Both the position numbers and the translations under genes were made by a program. The notes below the pieces were generated by a model, which saw only the letters and a list, made by a program, of their open reading frames with translations, was not told where the DNA came from and made no database searches. This document shows, one piece after another, positions 18,813 to 29,211 of a DNA stretch of 64,000 bases. The stretch's first letter is position 1; every line of letters starts with the position of its first letter. Source of the DNA: Aliirhizobium wenxiniae (GTDB lineage: Bacteria; Pseudomonadota; Alphaproteobacteria; Rhizobiales; Rhizobiaceae); contig NZ_JACHEG010000002.1 in the NCBI RefSeq assembly GCF_014201355.1, positions 992,001 to 1,056,000 of the forward strand, written 5' to 3'.

Positions 18813-20437
18813 CAGCGTATTCCTTGCCGTTTGTAAAAGGGTTGCGCCTCGGCCTCAGCCAATGCGTGATATCGGTCGGACAATGCGCCAGCCGGCTGAA
18901 CTGCCGGGCGCCTGTCATCGTAGGCATTCTGGATGTCGCGCTCGAAACCCTGCTGACGGGCAATGCGGAATTCGCGCACCGTGCGGCCCAGTTCGAGAAT
19001 GACGGTATGCAGCTCATCGGCGCTTTCACCGGTATTGCGTGCGAAGCTCGCATTCGCACCGATCTCGTGGCTGAGCGAGCCGATCTCGGAGGTTACGCGG
19101 TTCAGCCCGTCGGCCTGTTCGACCGTACGGCGCGCAACGCCGGTGATCGCATCGTTGATCTCGCCGACCTGCCGGACGATGCCGCCGATCGCAGCCTGGG
19201 TGCGGTGGACCATCTCGACGCCGGCGCCGACCTGGCTCTTGGTGCCGGTGACAAGCGTCTTGATCTCGCGGGCCGCATCGGCGGAACGCTGGGCAAGCGC
19301 CCTCACCTCTTGCGCTACGACGGCAAAACCACGGCCGCTATCGCCGGCGCGCGCCGCTTCGATACCGGCATTGAGTGCCAGAAGATTGGTCTGGAAGGCG
19401 ATCTCGTCGATGACGCCGATGATCTCGCCGATCTTTTCGGCCGAATTCTCGATATCGGTCATGGCGCTGATTGCGCGGCCAACGATCTCGCCGCTTTCTT
19501 CGACGGAACGGCGTGTCGCAACAGCAGCGCTTTCGGCAGCCGACGTTCCAGCAACGCTTTCCTTGACGAGCGCGGAGAGCTGGTGAAGGTCGCCATGCAC
19601 CGACTGCGCCCGGCGCGCCTGCTCTTCGGAAGCGGCAGCGAAGGTCGAGGCGTTGCGCGCCATGGCGTCGGTGAGACCGATCGCCTGCATGCCGGCATCG
19701 TCGATCACGCCGACCGAGTTGCGCATGCCGCCGATCGCGCTTGACAGAAGTTCGGCCAGTTCACGGTAGGCTTCCGGCACGTCATTCGGCAGGGCGGCCG
19801 TCAGATCGCGCTCGGCGAGCGCGCCAATGACGGCAGCAAAGGTGTCGACCGCTTCGGCCTGATCGGCGGAACGCTGGTCGGCAAGGGCGCGCTGGTGCTT
19901 CTGCCTCTGTTCATTGAAACGGAGCGATACGGCGATTTCGACATCGACCATGACCAGGCGCAGGATGGCGGCGATGAGATCGCGCAGTTCCTGTTCGCGC
20001 CGGCGGGCACCGGGAAGGAAGGAGCGCGGCGCAAAATCCTCGACAGCGCCGAGTACGAGATGTTCGAGCATCACCGAATGGCCGGCGATATGCCAGCGCG
20101 GGTCGAGACCCATGCGGCTTTCGGTATCCGACAGAACCTTGACGCGATCTGCATAAAGCGCGTCGAAGCGAGCGTCCGTCAGCACCGCCCAGTGGGACGC
20201 CTGAAGATCGTTGAGACGGTCGACCTGCTGTTCGGTTTCGAAATGGCTGGAGGCTTCGGGAGAGGACTGCAGGCGTTGAAAGAGATCGCGCAGACCGTTC
20301 TTCAGATGGCCTTCGAGCTGGGGGCGACAGCGGCGGAGCAGATCGCACAGATCGCCGTCGAGACCGGCGAATGCCAGTCTCTCGCCAAGGCTGCCTGCCT
20401 GGCGACGTCGAACCTGTTCGCTTGGCGTGTCCTGCAC
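18812..20437 (-). CDS. icpA: soluble globin-type chemoreceptor (IcpA/McpE class)
   Basis: 541 residues from the GTG at 20437 (GGGGA about 9 bases upstream); a TTG at 20464 gives 9 more. There is no membrane segment, so it is a cytoplasmic receptor. The first 170 residues are a sensor-globin domain. The C-terminal half is a methyl-accepting signalling domain with the hairpin tip [20 protein letters not shown] and [20 protein letters not shown]. At the place where heme-binding sensor globins have the proximal His (HxxIGLxPxW), this protein has Glu106 ([10 protein letters not shown]), so heme binding is doubtful. It is the first gene of the chemotaxis operon. Confidence 0.85.
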   Translation of the reverse strand: MQDTPSEQVRRRQAGSLGERLAFAGLDGDLCDLLRRCRPQLEGHLKNGLRDLFQRLQSSPEASSHFETEQQVDRLNDLQASHWAVLTDARFDALYADRVKVLSDTESRMGLDPRWHIAGHSVMLEHLVLGAVEDFAPRSFLPGARRREQELRDLIAAILRLVMVDVEIAVSLRFNEQRQKHQRALADQRSADQAEAVDTFAAVIGALAERDLTAALPNDVPEAYRELAELLSSAIGGMRNSVGVIDDAGMQAIGLTDAMARNASTFAAASEEQARRAQSVHGDLHQLSALVKESVAGTSAAESAAVATRRSVEESGEIVGRAISAMTDIENSAEKIGEIIGVIDEIAFQTNLLALNAGIEAARAGDSGRGFAVVAQEVRALAQRSADAAREIKTLVTGTKSQVGAGVEMVHRTQAAIGGIVRQVGEINDAITGVARRTVEQADGLNRVTSEIGSLSHEIGANASFARNTGESADELHTVILELGRTVREFRIARQQGFERDIQNAYDDRRPAVQPAGALSDRYHALAEAEAQPFYKRQGIR

Positions 20438-20811
20438 CAAAAGTCGTCCCCAAAAACCACACAAACCGAGAATTCGGCGTGAGAGAAGCCATGCGGGTCA
20501 GGGACTGGAGATGGACAATGAATGCCTTGGCACACAGGACATGATCCCGTGCCGTGCGAACGCGGTCACCGCAGTTTTCCTGACTTTTCTTGAGCGGATA
20601 CCGGATTCAAACCGGTACGGCCTTGGCGGCTTCATGCCTTGGTGAGCAGACCGCAGTCGTCCCATTTGCCGTATAGTCCAATTTGTATGGTTAATTCCTT
20701 GCCCGAAGGTTAATGGACAGTAGATATCGGCCGTTTTGCTACAAAATGGCCATTGAAACCACGGTATTGGAACACCGTCCGGCAAGGACTGCAAGCAGGG
20801 GTTTTATCGGC
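20438..20811. other. intergenic region upstream of the chemotaxis operon
   Basis: 374 bases between the icpA start and the stop of the TPR gene, both on the minus strand. It must carry the chemotaxis operon promoter. I see no convincing sigma-70 boxes and no strong terminator for the TPR gene, only a weak 5-bp stem ACGGT/ACCGT near 20762-20779. Confidence 0.5.
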
Positions 20812-23202
20812 TCAATTGTTCTTGGTTGTAAGATCGGCAATCGCTCTCAGGCCATCCTTGTTGCCGAGATCGGCCAAGGCCTGAAAGATACGCAGCGCTT
20901 CCGCCTGCCTGCCTATGTTGAGCAGGGCGTATCCGCGCAGGCTCATCAGATCGGTCTGTTCGGGCACGATCTGCGCCCGCTGGTCGAGCGCGATCAGCGT
21001 CTCTCTGTAGCGGGCCGACTTGAACGAATTGACCGCCCGGTCAGCAAGGATGGATGCCTGCAGTTCGACGGCGCGGGTATTGTTCTGCGGTGCGATCGTT
21101 GCGGCGGCAGCCGCCTTGTCAGTCAGGCCGACACGCAGATAAGCCAGGCTCTTGCCGTAAGCGGCGTCGGAACGGGCGGCCTGAGAGGAAGCCATGGTCG
21201 CGATATCGAACGCCTGCGCTGCTTCGAGCGGCCGGTTGAGATCCATCAGGCACCAGCCGCGGGCGAGAGCCTGATCCGGTGAAAGTTGGCGAGGATCGAC
21301 GGTAGAGGCGCACCCCCTGTTGACCGGAGCGCTGCGGGGCGGTGTGGCCCGCGACACACGCGGTGCGGGCCTTTCGACGGGCACAGGCCGGTAAGCCTGT
21401 GTGACCGGTTCAGGCTGACCGGCATAAGGCTGCTGGTTTGAGGGCTGCTGGTAGTAAGCCTGCTGGCGCGGCTGCGGCTGTAGTTGTTGCTGCGCCGGAT
21501 ATTGCTGCATCTGCTGCGCAGGATAGGGTTGCGTCTGCTGTTGCTGCGGCGGCGTGAGCTGCGAGAGATAATCCTGCCCCTGCAGACGACGGCGATCGTC
21601 CTCGCCGAGATTGGCGATGCGATCGGACCTGCCGGCCCAGGTGCGCTGGATCGCAGCAACACCGGCCCTATCGCCAAGATCGTTACGGCTCAGGACCAGA
21701 CCATAGGCGGAAGGCTCGTCGTCGGGCTTCCAGGTGAGAGCTGCGGCGAACCATTGAGCAGCCGTCGCCGGCTGGCGCATGTAACGCGCATACCATCCGA
21801 ACTGCTGGGCTGCGGCGGCATCCTTCGCCTCGATGACGACAGGCGCCATGCGCGACAGCACTTCCTCCTGCAAGATCGGCGGAGGATCAATGGCGAGAAG
21901 GTTGGCGACGGCTGCCATATAGGCAGCCTTGGAGCCGGGCGACGTGTCACGCCATTTGTAGAGTACATTTTCGGCTTCTAGCGGAGAATTCTGGCGTGTC
22001 AGGGTGAGAGCCAGACCTTCAGCTGCAGAGGCGGTCTCCTCCTTGGTGAAGGCCTTGCGGAACCAACGCTCGGCGCCGCCGAGATTGTCGCGCCGGTAGT
22101 AATACCAGCCGAGCAGAAGCGCATCGGACGCCAGTTCATCCTTCTCCGCCAGCCGTTCCAGCCGCGTCAGATATTTGTCGGCGACGACAAGCTTGGGATC
22201 GGTATTGCCATCCCCCACCAAACGGCGGGCCAGATCATCGCGAAGGCTCTCGAATTCCGGCTGCCCATCGGCGCCGGTCCGTTCCTTCGACAGCAATTCC
22301 TCGATCATGTCCGGCGCCAGCAATTCACTCGCCTTCTGGACGGTGGCAAGCCGCTCCGACGGATTGTCGCAATTGCTGAGCACGTAGAGATAGGCATCGC
22401 GCGCGCGCGGCTTGCGGTCGGTATCGGCAAAGGCTTCGGCAAGGCGCCAGAGCACATCGACTTCGCTGCAGGTCAGAAGCGTCGGGTTTTCAGCTGCGAT
22501 GCGAATGACCTCGTCATAGGTCTTGGCGTCGGATGCCGCCGTCAGCCGGGTGCGCGCTTCGGCAAGCTTCAACCTGTCGAGAAGATCGGCAGGCGGTTGC
22601 CAGCTCGGCTCGGCGGCCTGACGATCGGAGATTGCCTTGCGCACATCTGCATAGCGCGACTGTGCGTAGAGCTGCCACATGTTGTCCAACTGTGGATCTG
22701 TCGTCGGTCTTGCGGCCAGCGGATCGGCCGGAGGTGTCCAATTGGGATAGAGCGCTCGAAGACGGGAGATTTCGGCCTGTAGACGGGCTGTATCGCCTCG
22801 GGCGGCAAAATAGCGGAGCGCGCTTTCATCGACCTGCGGAGCCGAGGCTGATGGCTGAGTGCCCGGCCTAGACTGCGCTTGTGCTGGCGGCTGCGTCTGA
22901 GACTGATTCGGAAACTGCTGCGAAATCTGCGCACTCGGCTCTGAAACCGGGGCAGCCTGCTGTGATTGGGCGATTACCAGTGGCGGGCGCCCGGCGCGCT
23001 GATCGGCTGGCGCCACGGTCGGAGATTGCGACTGCAATCGGTTCGTACGGTTCACGTCTGTGCCTGCGAAAAACGAATCAGCAGCAGTCAACGAACCGGT
23101 GATCTCGTTGAAATCGACGTCAGACGCCTGTTTGTAAGCGATCAATGCCGCTGCGGCCATGCCGAAAGCGGCTAAAGAGATCAGCGAAAACCGCATTTGC
23201 AC
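20812..23202 (-). CDS. TPR protein linked to cellulose synthesis (BcsK-like candidate)
   Basis: 796 residues. An N-terminal hydrophobic segment (SLISLAAFGMAAAALIAY) predicts export or anchoring with most of the chain in the periplasm. A Gln/Pro/Ala-rich stretch follows, then TPR-like helical repeats (about residues 170-520), a Gln/Pro/Tyr-rich region (about 550-630) and further TPR-like helices to the end. It is divergent from bcsN-bcsA-bcsB across 201 bases. BcsC would carry a C-terminal outer-membrane barrel; none is evident here. It may take the scaffold role that BcsC or BcsK has elsewhere. The function is inferred from position. Confidence 0.65.
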   Translation of the reverse strand: MQMRFSLISLAAFGMAAAALIAYKQASDVDFNEITGSLTAADSFFAGTDVNRTNRLQSQSPTVAPADQRAGRPPLVIAQSQQAAPVSEPSAQISQQFPNQSQTQPPAQAQSRPGTQPSASAPQVDESALRYFAARGDTARLQAEISRLRALYPNWTPPADPLAARPTTDPQLDNMWQLYAQSRYADVRKAISDRQAAEPSWQPPADLLDRLKLAEARTRLTAASDAKTYDEVIRIAAENPTLLTCSEVDVLWRLAEAFADTDRKPRARDAYLYVLSNCDNPSERLATVQKASELLAPDMIEELLSKERTGADGQPEFESLRDDLARRLVGDGNTDPKLVVADKYLTRLERLAEKDELASDALLLGWYYYRRDNLGGAERWFRKAFTKEETASAAEGLALTLTRQNSPLEAENVLYKWRDTSPGSKAAYMAAVANLLAIDPPPILQEEVLSRMAPVVIEAKDAAAAQQFGWYARYMRQPATAAQWFAAALTWKPDDEPSAYGLVLSRNDLGDRAGVAAIQRTWAGRSDRIANLGEDDRRRLQGQDYLSQLTPPQQQQTQPYPAQQMQQYPAQQQLQPQPRQQAYYQQPSNQQPYAGQPEPVTQAYRPVPVERPAPRVSRATPPRSAPVNRGCASTVDPRQLSPDQALARGWCLMDLNRPLEAAQAFDIATMASSQAARSDAAYGKSLAYLRVGLTDKAAAAATIAPQNNTRAVELQASILADRAVNSFKSARYRETLIALDQRAQIVPEQTDLMSLRGYALLNIGRQAEALRIFQALADLGNKDGLRAIADLTTKNN

Positions 23203-23403
23203 CCCGGTCCCTGTCCATCCAAATCATTTCGGCCCGTGCACACAAGCCCACATTCGACAGCAATTGGTTAAAGAATGAGGGCATATGGTTAACGAACAAT
23301 TTAGATTTCGTCAGTAAATAAGAAATCACGAATACACAAAGGTGACTCGAACCGGCAGGCATTTCACAAATGGCTGCCCGGTGACCCTCGCAGAAAGCGG
23401 GCA

Positions 23404-24483
23404 ATGAGTAATGCGTGTCTGCCCCAGGACTGGATTTTGATGACGGACGGACACTTTACGACTTTGCAGCCGGGTTGGAGCGGTTGCCGTGCTGCTATCA
23501 CGGCCTCCATAGGATTTGCAGCGCTGAGCCTCACCGGATGCGCAGGAAAGCCGATCCAATCCGAAGCCTTCATAAAGAGCGTTCCGCCGGAACAGGCCAT
23601 GGTCATGCCACCGCCAGGGGGACCAGCGGTCGTCAACATCATCGAACGACGTTTCAACAACGCCATCAGCCAGGACATCCATCTGGCGACCAACGCGTCC
23701 ACGCCCGGACAGAACATGCTGAAGGTCCAGCTGTTTGGCACCGAGAGCGCCTACAGCCAGGCCGACAACAGTCTGGGCATGTCGTCGATCACCGAAGGAC
23801 GCATCTCGTCTGAAATGCGCCAGTCCCTGCCGCGTGTCGCGATGGCGAAATCACAATTCTATGTGCAGAACGCCTATGGTCCATTCGGTTATGCTTTCGG
23901 GCGCGGCAGAGGCTCAGATCTGTGCATCTATGCCTGGCAACAGATCCGCACCCGCGACAAAGGCACGCCATTCGCCAATTACGGTGTGATCCAGATCCGC
24001 CTGCGGACCTGCGAGGCGAATGCCACCGAAGCAAAGCTCCTTTCGGTCATGTACAACTTTACGATCAACGCCTCGGTCGATGCACTCGGCTGGAACCCTT
24101 ACGGCGCAAACCGCGAGTTCAACTCTGCTGTCGGCACCACCGGCGCTCCGATCTATCCGCGCCCGGCGTCATCCGAGCCGATTGTCCAGACGCTGCCGCC
24201 GCGGCAGACGACGTCTTATGCGCCGCGAGTTCAGGTACGTCGTGTCCAGCCGGCCCCTCAGCCTGTGGCGGCGCCGGTCGCACCGCCGCAGCTTGAGCCG
24301 CGTGGTCCCCGCGTACCTTCGCCTTTCGGCAACGGTTATTCTTCTGTCACGGGACGATCCTCCGATGGTTCTGCCGCGACGACGACGCCAAACGGCGCGA
24401 CGGTACCGGCAGCCCAAAGGGTGGCCGTTCCGTCTCCATCCTGCTCCATGGCAACCGACGGAGCAGACGTTGTCTGCCGTTGA
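23404..24483 (+). CDS. bcsN: BcsN, cellulose biosynthesis lipoprotein
   Basis: 359 residues. The N-terminus has a hydrophobic stretch ending in a lipobox (LSLTGCAGK), so the mature protein should be a lipoprotein anchored at about residue 47. The middle, with SEMRQSLPRVAMAKSQFYVQ and GNYGVIQIR-type strands, is globular; the C-terminal 100 residues are Pro/Ala-rich and disordered. Proteins of this kind precede bcsA in Rhizobium and Agrobacterium. An ATG at 23440 is an alternative start. It is 40 bases upstream of bcsA. Confidence 0.8.
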   Translation: MSNACLPQDWILMTDGHFTTLQPGWSGCRAAITASIGFAALSLTGCAGKPIQSEAFIKSVPPEQAMVMPPPGGPAVVNIIERRFNNAISQDIHLATNASTPGQNMLKVQLFGTESAYSQADNSLGMSSITEGRISSEMRQSLPRVAMAKSQFYVQNAYGPFGYAFGRGRGSDLCIYAWQQIRTRDKGTPFANYGVIQIRLRTCEANATEAKLLSVMYNFTINASVDALGWNPYGANREFNSAVGTTGAPIYPRPASSEPIVQTLPPRQTTSYAPRVQVRRVQPAPQPVAAPVAPPQLEPRGPRVPSPFGNGYSSVTGRSSDGSAATTTPNGATVPAAQRVAVPSPSCSMATDGADVVCR

Positions 24484-24523
24484 TCCTGTTGTCAGTCTTC
24501 GGCTCTCATCGAGGTAGTCTGCC

Positions 24524-26701
24524 ATGAGGACACTATATTCAGCCGTCATCTGGGCCATCGCCACGGTGATGATCATCCTTCTGGTGACCTTGCCGATCAA
24601 CACGCGCACGCAGCTGATCGCAAGCATCCTGATCGTCACGGTGATGGCGATCATCAAGCTTCTGGATGTCGGAGGAAAGTGGCGACTGGTGGCGCTTGCC
24701 TTCGGTACAGGGATGGTGCTGCGTTATGTCTACTGGCGCACGACAAGCACGCTGCCGCCGGTCAACCAGCTGGAAAACTTCATTCCCGGCATGCTTGTCT
24801 ATCTGGCAGAAATGTACAGCGTGCTGATGCTGTCGCTCAGCCTGTTCGTCGTTGCCATGCCGCTACCGCCGGCGCGGCCAAGCAGCCGGTCGAGCAGCGA
24901 CGAAAACCTGCCGACCGTCGATGTCTTCGTGCCAAGCTACAACGAGGACGAACAGCTTCTGGCCAATACCCTGGCCGCTGCCCGCAACATGGATTACCCG
25001 CCGGAAAAACTGACCGTCTGGCTGCTCGACGATGGCGGCACGGTGCAGAAGCGCAAGGCGAGCAATGTTGCCGACGCCCGTGCGGCCGAAGCCCGCCACG
25101 AAAAGCTGAAGCAGCTCTGCGTAGAAATGGGGGTGAATTACCTCACCCGCGAGCGCAACGAGCATGCCAAGGCCGGCAATCTCAACAACGGGCTTGCCCA
25201 TTCGACCGGCGATCTTATCGCGGTCTTCGACGCCGACCATGCCCCGACGCGCGACTTCCTTCTGGAAACGGTGCATTATTTCGAGAGCGATCCGAAACTC
25301 TTCCTCGTCCAGACGCCGCACTTCTTCCTCAACCCGGACCCAGTCGAACGCAACCTCCAAACATTTGAAAAGATGCCCAGCGAGAACGAGATGTTCTACG
25401 GCATCATCCAGCGCGGCCTCGACAAGTGGAATGCGGCCTTCTTCTGCGGCTCGGCTGCGGTCTTGAACCGCAAGGCTCTGGAAGTATCGAATGGCTTCTC
25501 GGGCGTCAGCATCACCGAGGATTGCGAAACGGCGCTCGACCTGCACGGCCTCGGCTGGAACAGCATCTATGTCGACCGGCCGCTGATCGCCGGCCTGCAG
25601 CCGGCGACATTCGCCAGCTTCATCGGCCAGCGCTCGCGCTGGGCGCAGGGCATGATGCAGATCCTGCGCTTCCGTTTTCCGCCGCTGAAGCGCGGCCTCT
25701 CGCTGGCACAGCGCTTCTGCTACATGTCGTCGACGCTGTTCTGGCTGTTTCCGTTCCCGCGGACGATCTTTCTGTTCGCGCCCCTGTTCTACATCTTCTT
25801 CGATCTGGAAATCTTCACCTCATCCGGCGGCGAGTTCCTCGTCTATTCGCTGACCTATATGGCGGTGAACATGATGATGCAGAACTATCTCTACGGATCG
25901 TTCCGCTGGCCATGGATTTCCGAGCTCTACGAATATGTGCAGACGGTGCATCTGTTGCCGGCCGTCATCTCGGTCATGCTCAACCCGCGCAAGCCGACTT
26001 TCAAGGTCACGGCGAAGGACGAGTCCGTTGCGGTCAGCCGTCTATCGGAAGTCAGCCGGCCGTTTTTCGTGATCTTCTTCATCCTGATCGTCGCCCTCGC
26101 GATGAGCGTCTACAAGCTTTATAACGAGCCGTTCAAGGCGGACGTGACACTCGTCGTCGCCGGCTGGAACATGCTCAACATCATCATTGCCGGCTGCGCG
26201 CTCGGCGTCGTTTCCGAACGCGGCGAACGCCAGGCGTCACGTCGCGTCAAGATCAGCCGGCGGTGCGAATTCGGCATCGGCGGAAAGTGGTATACGGCGA
26301 CGATCAACAATGTCTCGGTGCACGGGGCCCAGCTCGAGGTCTATACGGAAGGCGCGACGGGCATTGCCAAGGATACGATCGGGCATATCCGCTTCCAGCC
26401 ATTCAGCGATCTTCCGGTCAGCGAATTGCCGGTCGAAATCCGTAACTTCGACCGCACCGGCGACGTCACCTCCGTGGGCTGCCGTTACATGCCGCAAAAG
26501 GCTCTCGATCACCGATTGATCGCCGACCTGATGTTCGCCAATTCCGCCCAATGGACACAGTTCCAGACCGCCCGCCGGAACAATCCGGGCCTCTTCCGCG
26601 GCACGTTGTGGTTCCTGTGGCTTTCCGTCTACCAGACGAGCCGCGGCCTGGGTTACCTGATGCGTGACCTCGGAAAGTCCCGCAGCGCAGAGAAAGGCTA
26701 G
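24524..26701 (+). CDS. bcsA: BcsA, cellulose synthase catalytic subunit
   Basis: 725 residues. A membrane-embedded GT2 enzyme that polymerises UDP-glucose to cellulose and translocates it. N-terminal membrane helices are followed by the catalytic domain with WLLDDGG, FDADHAP, ITEDCET and QRSRW (the D, DxD, TED and QxxRW motifs). More membrane helices and a C-terminal PilZ domain follow: RRVKISRR supplies the RxxxR part and NNVSVHGAQLEV the NxSxxG part. This predicts activation by cyclic di-GMP. GAGGT lies 8 bases before the ATG. bcsB follows after 9 bases. Confidence 0.95.
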   Translation: MRTLYSAVIWAIATVMIILLVTLPINTRTQLIASILIVTVMAIIKLLDVGGKWRLVALAFGTGMVLRYVYWRTTSTLPPVNQLENFIPGMLVYLAEMYSVLMLSLSLFVVAMPLPPARPSSRSSSDENLPTVDVFVPSYNEDEQLLANTLAAARNMDYPPEKLTVWLLDDGGTVQKRKASNVADARAAEARHEKLKQLCVEMGVNYLTRERNEHAKAGNLNNGLAHSTGDLIAVFDADHAPTRDFLLETVHYFESDPKLFLVQTPHFFLNPDPVERNLQTFEKMPSENEMFYGIIQRGLDKWNAAFFCGSAAVLNRKALEVSNGFSGVSITEDCETALDLHGLGWNSIYVDRPLIAGLQPATFASFIGQRSRWAQGMMQILRFRFPPLKRGLSLAQRFCYMSSTLFWLFPFPRTIFLFAPLFYIFFDLEIFTSSGGEFLVYSLTYMAVNMMMQNYLYGSFRWPWISELYEYVQTVHLLPAVISVMLNPRKPTFKVTAKDESVAVSRLSEVSRPFFVIFFILIVALAMSVYKLYNEPFKADVTLVVAGWNMLNIIIAGCALGVVSERGERQASRRVKISRRCEFGIGGKWYTATINNVSVHGAQLEVYTEGATGIAKDTIGHIRFQPFSDLPVSELPVEIRNFDRTGDVTSVGCRYMPQKALDHRLIADLMFANSAQWTQFQTARRNNPGLFRGTLWFLWLSVYQTSRGLGYLMRDLGKSRSAEKG

Positions 26702-26710
26702 GAGATCGAC

Positions 26711-29206
26711 ATGAACAAGCTCATTGTCCTTGCCCTCGTCGCCTGCGCCGCCACTCCGGTTTGTGCCCAACAGGGCGTAACGCCTTTTGACATGGGTTCG
26801 GAGCGTCGCGACCGCGGCATTCAGGAGACGCCGCCGCCCTCCCAGCCCGCACCAACGCCTGTGCCCGTCAATCCCGTGCCGATTGCTCCCAGCCAGCCCG
26901 CGCCGACGAGCCAGGCTCCATCGCCTGCCCCTACGCCGCCGATCGCAAGGCCTGCCCCAGCGCCTGCGCAACAGACGGCACCGGCGCAGTGGAGCGCCCA
27001 GCCGCCGTCACCCGCACAATCTGCGGCGCCTGCACAGACGGTGTCGGCAGCCGGTTCGATCGATCAGGCACGCCGTTATCTTCTTCCGTTCACGGACATG
27101 CGGCTGAATGGAGAAATCGAACAGCGATCCTGGTCCGTCTACCTGACGGCCGATCAGGCAGGACGCGCTGCAAAACTGCATTTTGCCTATCAGAACTCGA
27201 TCTTTGTCGCGCCTGAAACATCGAAACTGACGATCACGATCAATGACGTAGTCGTTGCCGCAGAGACGATTGCCTCGGCCGAACAGCCCACCGAACGGGC
27301 CTTCGAGATCCCGGCCGGATTGCTGAAGGCGGGTGGCAACATGATCCGTTTCGGTACCAGCCAGCGCCATCGTACCGACTGCACGATCGAATCCACCTAT
27401 GAATTATGGACCGATATCGATCCATCCAAGACTTACCTATCCTTTGACGGCGCCAACGACCGGCGCCTAGGCACTCTGGACGACCTGAGGGCGATCGGCG
27501 TGGACGGCAAGGGTAATACCCGCTTCCGGATCATTGCTCCGGCCCTCGATCAGCTCGGCGCCACCGACACGCTGATGCGGCTGAGCCAAGCGCTTGCACT
27601 AATCGCCGGCATGCCCAATCAGGCGTTCACCTTCAGCAGACAGGCGGATGGCGACATCCAGCCCGGCGAAGTTGCTGTCTTCATCGGCACGACCGATGAG
27701 CTCAGGACCGTTCTTCCAGGACTTTCCACCTCGAACAACAACTCGGCGGCGGCAAGCTTCGTCGATTATCCGCGCAGCAAGGGCGTTTCCTCGCTCGTAT
27801 TGTCCGGTCCAACCTGGTCTTCCGTCGACGGACTTGTCGAAAGTTTCGTGGCGTCGCTCGACAGCCGTTCGACGCAACGGCGCGAAACGCTTTCAACTGA
27901 GAGCTGGCGCGGCATGGATACGCCGCTGCTGTTCTCCGACAAGGTACTCGACTTCTCCGCCCTTGGGGTCAACAGTCAGGAATTTACCGGCCGCCTGTTC
28001 AGAACCAGCTTCACGATAGGCGTTCCGGCGGATTTCTACGCAAATGCCTATGGCGAGGCTCGTATTCTGCTGGATGCGGCGTATACGCCTGACGTTCTGC
28101 CGGGCAGCCATCTAGACATCTTCGTAAACGGAAACATCGCCTCCACCGTTCCGATCACATCTGCGGGCGGTGCGATCCTGCGGCATCTTCCGATCAAGCT
28201 GACGCTTCGGCACTTCCGGCCCGGCGTCAATACGATCACTGTCGAAGCAGCACTGCGTACTGCTTCTGATGGATCCTGTGCCCCCGGCGCGAGCAGCGAG
28301 GAAAAACCCCGCTTTGCGATATTTGGTACTTCGCAATTCCACATGCCGGATTTTGCCCGGATCGCCCAGGTTCCTAACGTCGCGGCAACTGCAGGCATCG
28401 GCTTTCCGTATTTCCTCGGACAGGACCCGGTATCACTGTTCCTCGGCAGGATCGACGAACATACGCTTTCGGCCGCAGCAACCTTCGCCGGCAAGATAGC
28501 CAGCGCATCACATCGGGTTATACCGCTCAATGTAACAATCTCGGCGGCCCGGATGGCGGAGCGCAACGCGATCTTTGTCGGCGGTATCTCCGAGATGCCG
28601 CTTAACGTCCTGTCCCAGCTGAAAATCGATCAGGAAAGCCGGAATAGCTGGAGTCCCGATATCGCTCCACAAACGGTTACGCCCTCCAGTATCAGCCTGC
28701 AGGACTGGCAGCAGCGCTCCGATGGCAATTTCTTCAGCCGCCAGTTCGAAGAGCTGAGCCAGTGGGCCAAGGACAATTACGATCTGTCGCTTTCCGCCCT
28801 GCGTTTTGCGCCGCCTACCGACCAGCTCTACAAACCACCGAAATCCGCCCATCTGTTGGTTGCGCAGGAAAGCGACCCGACGGGACAAGGAACCTGGACG
28901 GCGGTGCTTGCGCCGGACAGCGCCCAGCTCGATGAGGGCATGCGGGAAATTTCCAGCCGAGAGGCGTGGGAAAATATGAGCGGGCGCATCGCAATCTACA
29001 GCGGCGAGACAGAAGTGATGGGAAGCGTTCCGGTCAGCTGGTTCCGCTTCATGCCAACGCAGGATCTGAGCTTCAGCAATGCAAGGCTGATCACCGCAAA
29101 TTGGTTGTCGGACAATATAATGTCCTACGCCTTGCTTCTGGCAGCAGGCAGCGTACTGCTCGGACTTGCGACCGGCGGATTGCTCAGTCTGCTCGGCCGT
29201 CGCTAA
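26711..29206 (+). CDS. bcsB: BcsB, cellulose synthase periplasmic subunit
   Basis: 831 residues. A signal peptide (MNKLIVLALVACAATPVCAQ) precedes a Pro/Ala-rich region to about residue 110. The BcsB carbohydrate-binding and ferredoxin-like domains come next, and then a C-terminal membrane anchor (YALLLAAGSVLLGLATGGLL). BcsB guides the nascent glucan through the periplasm with BcsA. The ribosome site AGGAGATCGAC is strong. The locus has no bcsZ endoglucanase after bcsB; the next gene is a convergent DNA glycosylase 5 bases away. Confidence 0.93.
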   Translation: MNKLIVLALVACAATPVCAQQGVTPFDMGSERRDRGIQETPPPSQPAPTPVPVNPVPIAPSQPAPTSQAPSPAPTPPIARPAPAPAQQTAPAQWSAQPPSPAQSAAPAQTVSAAGSIDQARRYLLPFTDMRLNGEIEQRSWSVYLTADQAGRAAKLHFAYQNSIFVAPETSKLTITINDVVVAAETIASAEQPTERAFEIPAGLLKAGGNMIRFGTSQRHRTDCTIESTYELWTDIDPSKTYLSFDGANDRRLGTLDDLRAIGVDGKGNTRFRIIAPALDQLGATDTLMRLSQALALIAGMPNQAFTFSRQADGDIQPGEVAVFIGTTDELRTVLPGLSTSNNNSAAASFVDYPRSKGVSSLVLSGPTWSSVDGLVESFVASLDSRSTQRRETLSTESWRGMDTPLLFSDKVLDFSALGVNSQEFTGRLFRTSFTIGVPADFYANAYGEARILLDAAYTPDVLPGSHLDIFVNGNIASTVPITSAGGAILRHLPIKLTLRHFRPGVNTITVEAALRTASDGSCAPGASSEEKPRFAIFGTSQFHMPDFARIAQVPNVAATAGIGFPYFLGQDPVSLFLGRIDEHTLSAAATFAGKIASASHRVIPLNVTISAARMAERNAIFVGGISEMPLNVLSQLKIDQESRNSWSPDIAPQTVTPSSISLQDWQQRSDGNFFSRQFEELSQWAKDNYDLSLSALRFAPPTDQLYKPPKSAHLLVAQESDPTGQGTWTAVLAPDSAQLDEGMREISSREAWENMSGRIAIYSGETEVMGSVPVSWFRFMPTQDLSFSNARLITANWLSDNIMSYALLLAAGSVLLGLATGGLLSLLGRR

Positions 29207-29211
29207 ACCCA

